From Rhodopirellula islandica (GTDB lineage: Bacteria; Planctomycetota; Planctomycetia; Pirellulales; Pirellulaceae), in contig NZ_LECT01000002.1 of assembly GCF_001027925.1 (NCBI RefSeq), positions 1 through 53,131 on the forward strand: a DNA stretch of 53,131 nucleotides. Reading direction: 5' to 3'. Under the pieces are notes generated by a model that was given only the letters and a program-made list of their open reading frames with translations, was not told the DNA's origin and searched no databases. Position numbers and translations under genes: made by a program. This document shows, piece after piece, positions 25,950 to 35,339 of this stretch; the first letter of the stretch is position 1; each line of letters opens with the position of its first letter.

Positions 25950-27554
25950 ATGAACCATGCATCGATTTTAGGACTGCCCCTTGCTGTCTTGCTGGCAACC
26001 GCTGGATTGGCGAGTTCTCTACCAGCCGAAACCCAGACCTTTTCAATCTCGCGGGCGACCTACACTTCCACCAAGGCGAGATTCGAATGTGACGTGGAAT
26101 TGAAGGAGGACGATGACGCAACGCTGTCCCTCACGATTCCCCAGAGCGAACAAGAGGTGGTCGAAGCATCGATCCAGTCAAACGTTCCGATCCTGATCAC
26201 GACGACTGCAGTCGCGAACTCCGGCTCGAACAAGATCGAAGTGAAGGTCATGGGTCATAGCGGCCGACCAGCCACTGTGACTTACTTGCGTCCTCTTGAA
26301 CTGTCCGATGCAGTCCGTGTGCGACATGAGATCGACCTCACACCGGGCCAGCCCACTCGCTTGAGTAGCTTTCTAACGATTCAAGACTGGTCAGCGTCCG
26401 ACGCCTCTTGGTCCAAAGCCGATTTCCTTGTTGATGGTGAAGGACTCTTGTTCGAGTTTCCTGTGACCATGCAACCAAAGCAGCACTTCAGCGCTCCGAT
26501 TGGAAACTTGCAGGCCTACCAGATTGGCTTGCATGAACTGGGCGATTCCATTGTCGCGATCGATGAGAACTCGGCCTACTCAGTTGGCCACCTCAGCAAC
26601 CGAGGGAAGCACACGATCCCCGGTGGCACTGTCCAAGTGTTCGCAAAAGACCGTTTGCTTTACACGACCCAAATTGACCGGTCGATCGCCCCGCTTCTCC
26701 TCTCCAGCAACGGTGCAATCGAAAAGGGTGGGATGATTCGACTTCAAGCCATCCCCACCAGCCAAGTGGCGGTGGGGTCCGTTTTGGAAACGGAGCGTTG
26801 GCATGAAGCGGTCTCGCTGTCAGAGGGTCTCCTGATAGTTCGAACTCATCAGGCCACGGTCGTCACGATCCACAACCGGACGCCCACTCAGATCCAGGCC
26901 TACCTTCCCGAGGCCTCGACTCCCGTTCAGATCACCGCGGGCGTGAAACAGGAATTCGCCACGGACACCACGGCCAACACTCCCAACCTCGAGGCGGATC
27001 TGGCGGATCTCAATGCTGAGACACTCAAACTTCATGTCGAGCACCTGGGCGATCTCCAAATTCACAGCCAAGACGCTTCGGCTGAAACATTGAGCGCAGC
27101 TCGCCAGCAACTCACCCGTATCCAAGCCCACGACTCGAGAATGACAGCCCGAGCCAAATCGAAAGAGGTGATTCAGAAACGACTGGATGAACTGTCCGGC
27201 GAATCACCAGACCCGGTTTTGGCTGCCAAACTTTACAGACGGCTGGGAACACTCCAAGAGGAAATTGAGCAGGAGCGTTCGGATCGAGCCGCGAGCGTGC
27301 GTAAGTTGTTGGAGGTTTTGTTTCCAACTCATGCTTCACCGGCTCCTCCAGACGCAACGCGTCCCGCTGCCCCACCAAATCGCCCCGACCCGCCGATGGC
27401 AACGATCGGAATGGCACCAGGATCGATGGAGAGTCCCGTCGAGGCTGATCCAGAATCGGCGGAGGAACCTTCGGGTGTCACTCCAGTGGATGCTCCCGGC
27501 ACCACCATTGAGCCTGGCGACTTGCCGGCGCCCGCCGCAAACACATCGAACTGA
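25950..27554 (+). CDS. Large secreted protein of unknown function, DUF4139-like middle
   Basis: A 534-residue protein. The signal peptide (about 1-30) ends near SSLPAETQ. The ATG at 25950 is chosen for it; the upstream frame runs through repeat sequence. The body is beta-rich. A segment SVGHLSNRGKHTIPGGTVQVF near residue 210 resembles DUF4139-type domains found in MuiA-like and other exported proteins. From about 350 it becomes helical and charged (EADLADLNAETLKLHVEHL and RLGTLQEEIEQERSDR), likely coiled coil. The last 80 residues are a Pro/Ala-rich disordered tail. It is followed 240 bp later by a second large secreted gene on the same strand. The function is unknown. Confidence 0.75.
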   Translation: MNHASILGLPLAVLLATAGLASSLPAETQTFSISRATYTSTKARFECDVELKEDDDATLSLTIPQSEQEVVEASIQSNVPILITTTAVANSGSNKIEVKVMGHSGRPATVTYLRPLELSDAVRVRHEIDLTPGQPTRLSSFLTIQDWSASDASWSKADFLVDGEGLLFEFPVTMQPKQHFSAPIGNLQAYQIGLHELGDSIVAIDENSAYSVGHLSNRGKHTIPGGTVQVFAKDRLLYTTQIDRSIAPLLLSSNGAIEKGGMIRLQAIPTSQVAVGSVLETERWHEAVSLSEGLLIVRTHQATVVTIHNRTPTQIQAYLPEASTPVQITAGVKQEFATDTTANTPNLEADLADLNAETLKLHVEHLGDLQIHSQDASAETLSAARQQLTRIQAHDSRMTARAKSKEVIQKRLDELSGESPDPVLAAKLYRRLGTLQEEIEQERSDRAASVRKLLEVLFPTHASPAPPDATRPAAPPNRPDPPMATIGMAPGSMESPVEADPESAEEPSGVTPVDAPGTTIEPGDLPAPAANTSN

Positions 27555-27794
27555 AATCCTGTGGGAACCAGGTCGCGCCCCGTTGTGCATCGAGCCGCAC
27601 CAAAGCGTTGCGACCGTTTCAATCCGTGCAGCTTCCCAATTTAGGTCGGGTTGAGCCGGTTTTCTTGAAAATGACGCCCGTCCACGGAGGGTGTCGCCCC
27701 CCATCGTGACGATGAAGTCAAAACGATTCTGCCGACAGGACCCTTTTTGCGGGTCCCCTCTGGTTGGCACTTCGGTGAGGAAGATTCAACCGTG

Positions 27795-30700
27795 ATGAAT
27801 TGGTCAGGGAGGACCTATCTGATGTGGACTGCAAACTCGACGTTTCGAGCGTTCTTGGTCGCGTTGATACTCGGCCAAACCATCCTGTCTCCGCTTGCCA
27901 CAGCGAAGAATCCATTGGCACGGTTGAAGCGACTGATCACCGAAACCAAATACCACGGGACGGAGCCGCAACTGGGAGAAGACGGCGCGATGGAGTGCCT
28001 TGCCGAACACATCGACTGGGTGGAACATCACATCGACACCTACGGTTCGGTCGTTGCCAAACAACCGGACATCTGGGGCGAGGCGAGGTTGACGAAACAC
28101 CGTGACGAATACGAGCGGATGATGTTTCGAGAAATCGATGCCTTCAATGCAACGATCAACGCTTCGATCTCTCAGACCGACAGTTCGTTCCTGGCCCAAG
28201 CGGTTGCGTTGTCAAACGCTGCAGGAGCGACCGTCACCCCAGCTGATGCACCCGCTGGAGGAACGAAGACCGCGGTTGCCAATGCACAGCTGGCAAATGC
28301 AAAGAACCTCGAAACTGACTTCACTTCGTTTGGGATCAAAACCGATCCCAAACCGGATACGCCGGGCATCTCACTCGAGCCAACAGTTCTGCTTGATCAG
28401 CGGTCGCGTTACCTCAAACATCTGCATGAACTTCGCCGCATCAACGAGGGCGATGACACGAGTGACTCACCGGGCTACTCGCTCAACCTGGTGCGACTGC
28501 CCGTGTCGATTCTGCCGGGCAAAATCACTCGCCAAGGATTTGGCGCCGAGATCACCGTGACGGCCCAACCGGTCATCAGCGACGACCTCTTGCCAACCAC
28601 GTTTCAAAACCTGGTCGTCAACGACGTGGTCGATTTCCTGGGTCTTCCCATGGTTCGCCTGACCGAACGTCTTCAAGACTTCGATTCGAAATTTGAACTC
28701 TTACGGGCGTTTGAAGCCAAGGCGAGCCGGGACGCCGCTCAGCAGACGGTATTCGAGCTTGACCAAGTCTTTCACAAGTACAAACCAGCTAGCGATTCCT
28801 CCGAGTCAGGATTCACTGCCGAAGCGAGGCCCTATGTTGCGGGATTCCTAGAGAACAACTTGGCAGTCCAGCAGTTGATCCTAGAGATCGATCGCCTTCG
28901 AGATGCCCCGGCTCTACCACCCAATGCAGTGGCCGACATTCAACACAACATGGACCAACTCATGGCAACTGGCTCATTCTTCAACGACGACCAGGAAGAA
29001 GGGCAAACGCCACATTTCGATGGTTCCTTGGAATCTGGTTCTGGATTGGAGATGACGCCTCAACGAGCGTTGAACTCAAACATTGAAAAATTGATGCAGC
29101 AAGGAGAAAATGACGCCGCCAACCTACCAAGCGTCGTTATGGAAGCCTCCAGAAACGCTGATCAGAAAATGAGCCAGCAGCCTCCTGGAGAGGCTGGCAC
29201 GACCAACCTACCGGAGGCCAGGCGGAAGGAGTTGTTGTCCAGCTTCATCAATTCATTGCAAAGGAAAGAGGTGCACGACGTCAGTCGGTATCTGTGGGCA
29301 ATGGGCCAATTCGACGACGGGCAATACCTGTATGACTCGGTGCAAAAAGCGTTGGCCGGCCTCGCAGCGAAAGCGGACAACATCCAATCCCCCGCCCCTT
29401 CCGGTCGAGCACGGCGTGCAGTCAATCCGCTCAACCCCTCGTCGATCGAACGGGTCATGGGCATCGAAAACATGGTAGTGACCGCCAAATTCTTTGGCGA
29501 AGCCTATTACGGCACCTACATTCGCTGGGCGGGCGGAACGAAGACGACGACTGGCCAACCCTGCCAAGAAACCCGGGTCGATTTGCTGGACGCTCGCCGG
29601 TTTTTGAACGCGGAAGTTCAAGCGGCCTACGAACTGCTCTGCGATCCCCGCCACTTGCATCTTTACGCGGAACTGGCCTCGCCGAATTCCCAATTGGCCA
29701 GCCAAATTCGCAGCGGCCACTTCGACGGTGATGCAGCGGGTGGACTCTCGGTCGAAGGTTATCGCAACTACTTCTTCCAGAAACTGCACGGACACCCATC
29801 CCACATCGACCAGTCTGAATTCGCTGGCCATGTGACATCCGACGGGATGCTGATGAGTCCTCCGGTCCAGTTGCAACGGGACATGTCGGACAAGATCGCC
29901 TCCGCGAAAACGAGCGTTGAAGCGTTGGCTTGGGCTGTCGTGGTCGAATCCGCTTTGCTCAATGAACGGCTCAATCGCGACGTTCGCAAGTTGGCGAATG
30001 CCAAGGAGGTTTACAGCCTGCAGACGGATCAGGAAGAGTGGTTCTTCCTTCCCGACACCGTGATGAAAACTGGCTTGGGACTGGAAGAACTTCAAACGTC
30101 GTTTCAATCAGCCAACGAGGTATTCAAAGAATACGTTCGCGTCCGTTGGCCCATCCACGTCTTCGCCGTCGACCCGATCGCCCAAGATCAAAACGTCGCG
30201 GATGTTTCCCAGCGTCGGCGCGAGCTTCAATTTGCGATGGCCCTGGGATTCGCCACCGGGCAAATTGGAGCCAACTCGCTGACCCAATTCTCACGCGAGA
30301 TGGAAACCCAAATTGAAACCGTTTCGCTCAATCGCACGATCGTCGGTTTTGGCCACGGTCGCGACACGTTTGGCTGGCGCTTCTACCCTCGTGTCCAGGC
30401 GTTGGAAACACCAGGGACTCTGGGTGCCCTCCGAGAGACGTTCATGGGCGCGTCCCGAGATTACGATTTGAGAAACCGGAAGATCGAACCGGGCCAACGC
30501 GAGTGTGTCGCGGTTGTCTTGATGCCGTCGTTTGTTCCCTACGCGGATTTTGACATTCGAACCAATTGGTTCAAACTCACCAACCCAAAGAATTCCGCGT
30601 TGACCATGAAGGACAGCCTGAAACTCAGCCGAGCGATCACGGCGATGCGGAACTCACGAGCCAATTGCTCGGAGTGCCAACACCTGTACCGCGAAGGCGA

Positions 30701-31832
30701 ACTGCGCCGCTTGCTCAAACGCGTCGATCAACTCGATCGTGAACTGCCGTTGCAGACTCAGCGTTCGCTGGTGCCGTATGAAAACACGCTGGGCGGGTTC
30801 GAGATGTTCAACACCGGGGTCACTGATTTGTCACCGGAACTGATTGGCTGGTACGGCGCTCCGGGGATCAATCTGTCCTCGGAGGCTGGCAACTGTGGTT
30901 GCTCGATCGGGTGCATCGAGGGCACCGACAAACTCGAATGCAAAGACGCCAAAACTTGTGCCACGCTGGCGACTTCGCTCGACAACTTGAACAACTCGCT
31001 CTCCACGCCAAGCCTCGCCGCTTGCGAGGGCAAAGGAACCACCCTGTTCTTGGTCGGTGACAACTTCAGTGTGCACGACACAAAGGTCCTGGCCGGTGGA
31101 CTTTGCATCCCGCACGTCCGCCTGATCAGCCGCGAATTGATGCAAGTCACCATCCCGCACTGCGTCAACACGGTGGAACTCTGTGAGAACGGGGAAACGA
31201 ACACCTACGTTTCCGTTTACATCGCCACGCCCTACGGCGTCACCAATCACTTGCATGTCCCGGTGATGGGCCAGCACAAACCGACGGTCGCGTGCCCGCC
31301 CGTTGCTGCCTCTCGCAACTCCATCCGACCGTCCTCCCTGGTCCGTGACGTGGCATCCAATCCGAACCGACGCGATGCCGCAGCAGTGACGACGAACCAT
31401 CGACCGGATCCCGTCGCCGATCCATTCCGGTTTGCTTCCTCGCGAAACTCGATGCCTGTGCAACAGGCGTCCATGCTGGTTGCCGCGCCGCAGACCGCGG
31501 CGGATCCCACCGAAACAATCGCATCCACCTTTTCGCTTCTCAGCTTCTCGACCAATGCGGATGCCACTGCCATGAAGGAGTTGATGACGATCTCCAATCA
31601 ACTGTCCGAGATGGAGAGCGACATCAGTCAGCTCACGACACTGACGAACGGGGCAGCATCGCTTGCGAACCAGCCTCCTCAAGTCAACGTCCATGTGAAC
31701 GTCAGCGAAAACGAGTCACGTCGTTGGAAGGAAAATCAAAATGAGTTGGGTGAACTGCCGGGTTTGAAACGCCTGCGGACCGCCGTCCGCGAGCAATGGC
31801 GAAACTGCCGAGATCAACTGCCCGGCAACTGA
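27795..31832 (+). CDS. Giant secreted protein of unknown function with Cys-rich IPT/TIG-like region
   Basis: A 1345-residue protein with a signal peptide (about 10-40, ending LSPLATAKN). I do not recognise the family. Residues about 40-900 are mostly helical and polar without repeats. A CxxC-type cluster (NCSECQ) lies near 957. A Cys-rich block at about 1033-1132 (CGCSIGCIEG and more) runs into a stretch resembling an IPT/TIG immunoglobulin-like fold (LFLVGDNFSVHDTKV, then YVSVYIATPYGVTNHLHVPV). The end holds a predicted coiled coil (MKELMTISNQLSEMESDISQL) and a basic tail. It is likely exported to the cell surface or paryphoplasm and may work with the preceding secreted protein. The ATG at 27795 fits the signal peptide; 27747 is the alternative. 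Confidence 0.75.
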   Translation: MNWSGRTYLMWTANSTFRAFLVALILGQTILSPLATAKNPLARLKRLITETKYHGTEPQLGEDGAMECLAEHIDWVEHHIDTYGSVVAKQPDIWGEARLTKHRDEYERMMFREIDAFNATINASISQTDSSFLAQAVALSNAAGATVTPADAPAGGTKTAVANAQLANAKNLETDFTSFGIKTDPKPDTPGISLEPTVLLDQRSRYLKHLHELRRINEGDDTSDSPGYSLNLVRLPVSILPGKITRQGFGAEITVTAQPVISDDLLPTTFQNLVVNDVVDFLGLPMVRLTERLQDFDSKFELLRAFEAKASRDAAQQTVFELDQVFHKYKPASDSSESGFTAEARPYVAGFLENNLAVQQLILEIDRLRDAPALPPNAVADIQHNMDQLMATGSFFNDDQEEGQTPHFDGSLESGSGLEMTPQRALNSNIEKLMQQGENDAANLPSVVMEASRNADQKMSQQPPGEAGTTNLPEARRKELLSSFINSLQRKEVHDVSRYLWAMGQFDDGQYLYDSVQKALAGLAAKADNIQSPAPSGRARRAVNPLNPSSIERVMGIENMVVTAKFFGEAYYGTYIRWAGGTKTTTGQPCQETRVDLLDARRFLNAEVQAAYELLCDPRHLHLYAELASPNSQLASQIRSGHFDGDAAGGLSVEGYRNYFFQKLHGHPSHIDQSEFAGHVTSDGMLMSPPVQLQRDMSDKIASAKTSVEALAWAVVVESALLNERLNRDVRKLANAKEVYSLQTDQEEWFFLPDTVMKTGLGLEELQTSFQSANEVFKEYVRVRWPIHVFAVDPIAQDQNVADVSQRRRELQFAMALGFATGQIGANSLTQFSREMETQIETVSLNRTIVGFGHGRDTFGWRFYPRVQALETPGTLGALRETFMGASRDYDLRNRKIEPGQRECVAVVLMPSFVPYADFDIRTNWFKLTNPKNSALTMKDSLKLSRAITAMRNSRANCSECQHLYREGELRRLLKRVDQLDRELPLQTQRSLVPYENTLGGFEMFNTGVTDLSPELIGWYGAPGINLSSEAGNCGCSIGCIEGTDKLECKDAKTCATLATSLDNLNNSLSTPSLAACEGKGTTLFLVGDNFSVHDTKVLAGGLCIPHVRLISRELMQVTIPHCVNTVELCENGETNTYVSVYIATPYGVTNHLHVPVMGQHKPTVACPPVAASRNSIRPSSLVRDVASNPNRRDAAAVTTNHRPDPVADPFRFASSRNSMPVQQASMLVAAPQTAADPTETIASTFSLLSFSTNADATAMKELMTISNQLSEMESDISQLTTLTNGAASLANQPPQVNVHVNVSENESRRWKENQNELGELPGLKRLRTAVREQWRNCRDQLPGN

Positions 31833-32246
31833 TCACATCGATCCCACCCGGCCGGCCGTTCGGCCTTGGAAACCAACCGCTCCCGCGGGGCATCCGTGGG
31901 TGCCGGCATGGAGAAAGTGGTAGGGCGCAACGCCGCGACGACTTCCCGCAAGCAGTGCAACTTCTCGCGTGCAATTCATTGCACGCGCAAGCACAAAGTT
32001 GCAGCCTCCGTGCCGATCCATGCCGGCTCGTCCAGGCCCCAATGGTGGTGCAATCCATTTGCATCACGCGGTTCGGGGCCATGAAAGGGACGTTTGGCTG
32101 GGCGAATCGCGGGAAGATTCGCGAACTGGTACACCAAGGTCCTGGCGGCGATACGCCGGTTGGCACAACTCGTGCAACGGTGACTCTTCCAAGATCACCT
32201 CGGGTCTTGCCCAGGCGTTTCACAGACCACCCAACCAGGAACCAAA
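31833..32246. other. 414-bp intergenic stretch with palindromes
   Basis: No gene is supported. GGCCG-TT-CGGCC follows the upstream stop codon and may be part of a terminator. A long dyad at 31956-32003 is listed separately. A GAATCGCGGGAAGATTCGCG segment lies near 32100. Confidence 0.5.
31956..32003. promoter_or_regulatory. Extended dyad around CGCGTGCAAT/ATTGCACGCG
   Basis: A perfect 10-bp inner inverted repeat (31966-31975 and 31978-31987) is separated by only two bases. It is enclosed by an outer TGCAACTT/AAGTTGCA pair (31956-31963 and 31996-32003). The tight centre suits a dimeric-protein operator better than a terminator, and no T-run follows. It lies about 250 bp upstream of the small secreted-peptide gene. 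Confidence 0.4.
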
Positions 32247-32447
32247 ATGTCACGACTCACCTCCACCCTCTCGCTTGTCACCGCCCTGTTGTCCGGTGGC
32301 ATCTACGACACGGCATCCGCCAACCCCATCTCCAGCGTCACACGCAACGAAACCCCCATCATCCAGCCGCTCCAATCCAACGACGAAAACCGTCGCATCA
32401 TGATGGACGCTCGCATCGCGATGGGCATGGAACTGAAACGGAAGTGA
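32247..32447 (+). CDS. Small secreted peptide, 66 aa, unknown function
   Basis: ATG 32247 has AGGA six bases upstream, better than most genes in this window. The product has a classical signal peptide (about 1-26: basic start, hydrophobic core, ASA-type end near DTASANP). A polar mature part of about 40 residues follows, ending in RRIMMDARIAMGMELKRK. No family is recognised. It could be a small exported protein or peptide. The possibility that it is spurious remains, as only the leader and ribosome-binding site support it. Confidence 0.45.
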   Translation: MSRLTSTLSLVTALLSGGIYDTASANPISSVTRNETPIIQPLQSNDENRRIMMDARIAMGMELKRK

Positions 32448-32634
32448 GCCGGTTCGAAAACCGCCACAAGCATGGCGTGCAGCGATCAAAGCGATCTCCC
32501 AAACACGTCGTCAGATTGGACACCGTTCCAATGAACTGGGTGCAGTCTCTCATTCACCCGTTCGCTATCATTGGGAAGATCGGAGTTCTTTCCGAGCCCT
32601 TCCAACGACCTGCGAAAACCTTCAAAAGCACGAC

Positions 32635-33285
32635 ATGTCAACCAACCCTGCTCAACAGTTTTATGATCGAATCAGTCACGCCTACGATTTGATTGCCGAT
32701 GGTGGTGAACATGTTGCTCGCGAAAGAGGCCTGGAGCTACTTGCCCCGCAAGCCGCCGAATCCGTTCTCGAAATCGGGTTTGGGACAGGGCATTCACTGC
32801 TCACGATCGCCGAGGCTGTTGGTCCCGAAGGCAACGTGACAGGGATTGATATTTCACCAGGCATGAAAGATGTCGCGGCCAAGCGGATCGACAAAGCTGG
32901 CTTGACCGACCGGGTGCAACTGATCGTGGCGGAGGCCCCACCCCTGCCGTTCGAGGATGACACGTTTGACGCGGTCACCATGAGCTTCACCTTGGAATTG
33001 TTTGCGGCAGAACAAATCCCGGCGGTCCTCGCGGAATGCCGCCGAGTCTTGAAACCAGGCGGACGATTGGGCGTTGTCAGCATGGCGACCGTGCCAGAGA
33101 GCGACCGCGAAAGTGTGCTGGAGAAAACCTATGTTTGGATGCACACCCACTTTCCTCACATCGTGGATTGCCAACCCATTCCACTCGAAACGCTAGTCGA
33201 ATCCGCCGGCTTTGAAATCGCCAACCAAGAACGCGTGGATCTGTTCACCATGCCGGTCGCAATCGTGGTTGGCGTCAACCGATAA
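32635..33285 (+). CDS. Class I SAM-dependent methyltransferase (UbiE/Methyltransf_11 type)
   Basis: A 216-residue soluble methyltransferase. The SAM-binding motif I is VLEIGFGTGHSL (about 44-55), with the acidic motif TGIDISPGM near 70. The post-I region VAEAPPLPFEDDTFDAVTMS is typical of Methyltransf_11, and RVLKPGGRLGVVSM is motif III. The opening AQQFYDRISHAYDLIAD resembles UbiE/MenG-like quinone methyltransferases, but the protein is too generic to assign a substrate. It starts at ATG 32635 and is followed within six bases by palindromic repeat copy C. No operon partner is apparent. Confidence 0.87.
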   Translation: MSTNPAQQFYDRISHAYDLIADGGEHVARERGLELLAPQAAESVLEIGFGTGHSLLTIAEAVGPEGNVTGIDISPGMKDVAAKRIDKAGLTDRVQLIVAEAPPLPFEDDTFDAVTMSFTLELFAAEQIPAVLAECRRVLKPGGRLGVVSMATVPESDRESVLEKTYVWMHTHFPHIVDCQPIPLETLVESAGFEIANQERVDLFTMPVAIVVGVNR

Positions 33286-33291
33286 GGACCA

Positions 33292-33388
33292 CGTGAACAA
33301 CAAGTGCCGTAGCGGAAGGGCGCGAGCCCTCCGGTTCCTCACCGGGCGGCTTGCGCCACACCGCTAACATCGTCACTTGTTGTTCACG
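33292..33388. repeat. Palindromic dispersed repeat, copy C
   Basis: Same element as copy A in the same orientation, with 15-bp perfect ends CGTGAACAACAAGTG (33292-33306) and complement (33374-33388) and an almost identical core. It begins just after the methyltransferase stop, mirroring copy B after the thioredoxin gene. Confidence 0.9.
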
Positions 33389-33852
33389 CCTTGCTAAGCG
33401 GTCGATCGATGGACTGGCGATCATCGAATCGCATGAAATCACAACCCGAATGCGTGAACGAGGAACCACATCGTTTCTCTCGTTCACCGGATGGTTGATT
33501 CCCCAGACGACGACCATGCAGAACCCACCTAGCCACGCTCACTTGTCAACCAAACAGTAGGAGACCGAGCCTCAAGGGCAACCAGAATCACTGTGTCCTT
33601 CCCTACCAGGAAACACCACGCCACTAAGCGTCGCAATACGTCATAACAGGGGCGTAGAATCTCATTGTTTGCCGGTCCCAATGCGGATAGCTTTCACGAA
33701 GACTTTTCAGTCATCGGCGTTCGCCGAAGGTTATCTGACCTAGCAATTGAAAGACATGCACAGGGATGCGGTCGCATCCGTCCAAGTGCCTCTTCATCGG
33801 TCAACAATTGCCCGACTGCTATTCTTTGAGCTCATTCAAGCAGGGGACCAGT
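33389..33852. other. 464-bp intergenic stretch upstream of DUF1559 gene
   Basis: No gene is supported. A 9-bp stem, GTGAACGAG (33454-33462) with CTCGTTCAC (33479-33487), could end methyltransferase transcription. The right part should hold the DUF1559 promoter, but no confident boxes are seen. Confidence 0.45.
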
Positions 33853-35052
33853 ATGACGTACTTCAAACAACGGCGCGGTTTTACATTGGTGGAACTTCTT
33901 GTCGTCATCGCAATCATCGGCGTCCTCGTCGGATTGCTTTTGCCTGCGGTCCAAGCCGCTCGTGAAGCCGCGCGGCGAATGAGTTGCAGCAACAACTTCA
34001 AGCAGATGGGTTTGGCGATTCACAACTACCACTCCGCTTTCAATCAGATGCCGACACACGGGGCCGGAACGAATCCTGAGCCACCAGATGCGTGGTACAA
34101 GTCGTCCACCACAGGCAACCGCAGACGTTTGAGCGCGTTGGTTCCAATGTTGCCTTACATTGAACAGCAAGGTCTGTGGGAACAGATTTCGAACCCGAGC
34201 ACGCAACGAACCGATGGCGGAGTTCAGTCGCCGCCCTGGCCAGCGATGGGGCCGACCCCTGATCAGATTCAGTACACGCCCTGGGTCAATGAAATCCCGA
34301 CTTTTCGCTGCCCAAGCGATCCCGGTCGCGGGTTGCCTGCGTTGGGGCGGACCAACTACGGCGCGTGTTTAGGTGATTCGATTTGGCAGCTTCACTACGG
34401 TCCCTACAACAACAATCGTTCAGCCATCACGTCGGGTCGAGCGAGGCAAGCCCGAGCTGCACACCGCGGTTTTTTCATGCCATTGCAAGACTCGAAATTT
34501 CGCGACACGCTCGATGGTCTGTCCAACACCGTCGCGATGGGCGAGATGATCACTGCGCTGCAAGACGGTGACAAGCGGGGCAACAGCGTCGCGACCAACG
34601 GAGGCAACTCAGGTCCATTCGGCCTCGCCGCCCTGCGTCTCAACCCCAACATTTGCACCGACAACGGCTACGTCGATCCAGCCCGTCCGCAATTCTGGTT
34701 GCCGGAGTGGCAGCAACAGAATCGGCGTAATTTTGCTCGTGGTCATCGTTGGGCTGACTATCTGCCACTCATGTCGGGCGTCCTTACGATCTTGCCTCCT
34801 AACCGAGAAGCATGTGGTCGGTACAACGCTTTGGGGACAACCTTGGTAGCAACCGTCTCCAGCCGACACCAAGGTGGTGCGCACGTCTTGATGGGCGATG
34901 GGGCCGTTCGCTTCATCACGGATTCAATCGAAGCAGGCAATTCAAATGCACAGAATATTTGGCAAAACAATCTGCCCGGCTCGGCAAGTCCCTACGGACT
35001 ATGGGGCGCCCTCGGAACGCGAGCTTCCAAGGAAACGACGGAAGAGTTTTGA
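33853..35052 (+). CDS. DUF1559 domain protein with type IV pilin-like N-terminus
   Basis: A 399-residue protein starting at ATG 33853. The prepilin motif RGFTLVELLVVIAIIGVL (about residues 8-25) is followed by the family hallmark QAAREAARRMSCSNNFKQMGLAIHNYH. The C-terminus carries the H-x9-DG motif (HQGGAHVLMGDG) near 345. The central segment differs strongly from the DUF1559 protein at 7816, as usual for these paralogues. It is presumably processed by a prepilin peptidase and displayed outside the inner membrane. A small lipoprotein gene follows 97 bp downstream on the same strand; DUF1559 genes are often followed by small exported proteins, which suggests joint function. Confidence 0.93.
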   Translation: MTYFKQRRGFTLVELLVVIAIIGVLVGLLLPAVQAAREAARRMSCSNNFKQMGLAIHNYHSAFNQMPTHGAGTNPEPPDAWYKSSTTGNRRRLSALVPMLPYIEQQGLWEQISNPSTQRTDGGVQSPPWPAMGPTPDQIQYTPWVNEIPTFRCPSDPGRGLPALGRTNYGACLGDSIWQLHYGPYNNNRSAITSGRARQARAAHRGFFMPLQDSKFRDTLDGLSNTVAMGEMITALQDGDKRGNSVATNGGNSGPFGLAALRLNPNICTDNGYVDPARPQFWLPEWQQQNRRNFARGHRWADYLPLMSGVLTILPPNREACGRYNALGTTLVATVSSRHQGGAHVLMGDGAVRFITDSIEAGNSNAQNIWQNNLPGSASPYGLWGALGTRASKETTEEF

Positions 35053-35149
35053 TGACTGACCGAGGCGACTTTTCTTCTGCCTATCGAACTTCAGAACGGT
35101 GGGCTGACACACCCACATTGAAACAACCAACTCAAACGAGAATCAACCA

Positions 35150-35335
35150 ATGAAATCAATCTTGAAATGTCTCCTGGTGATGCTGGCCGCCTGTGTTCTC
35201 TCAGGCTGCGGCGGATCCGACCAAAATGAATTGGCCACCGACGGTGCTACCGCCGACGATCTAGCCAAGTACGAGGCTGAACTGGCCGCGACCAATTCGG
35301 ACGCGGGCTATGAAGAAACCGTGCCCGCGGAATAG
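35150..35335 (+). CDS. Small predicted lipoprotein, 61 aa
   Basis: A 61-residue product with a lipoprotein signal peptide. It has a Lys-containing start, a hydrophobic core (LLVMLAACV) and the lipobox LSGC, with the lipidated Cys near residue 20. The mature part of about 40 residues is acidic and Ala/Thr-rich (DLAKYEAELAATNSDAGYEE). It has no known domain. Its position after the DUF1559 gene suggests co-transcription. The convergent regulator gene ends only four bases away. Plausible as a real gene because of the exact lipobox. Confidence 0.7.
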   Translation: MKSILKCLLVMLAACVLSGCGGSDQNELATDGATADDLAKYEAELAATNSDAGYEETVPAE

Positions 35336-35339
35336 TCGG

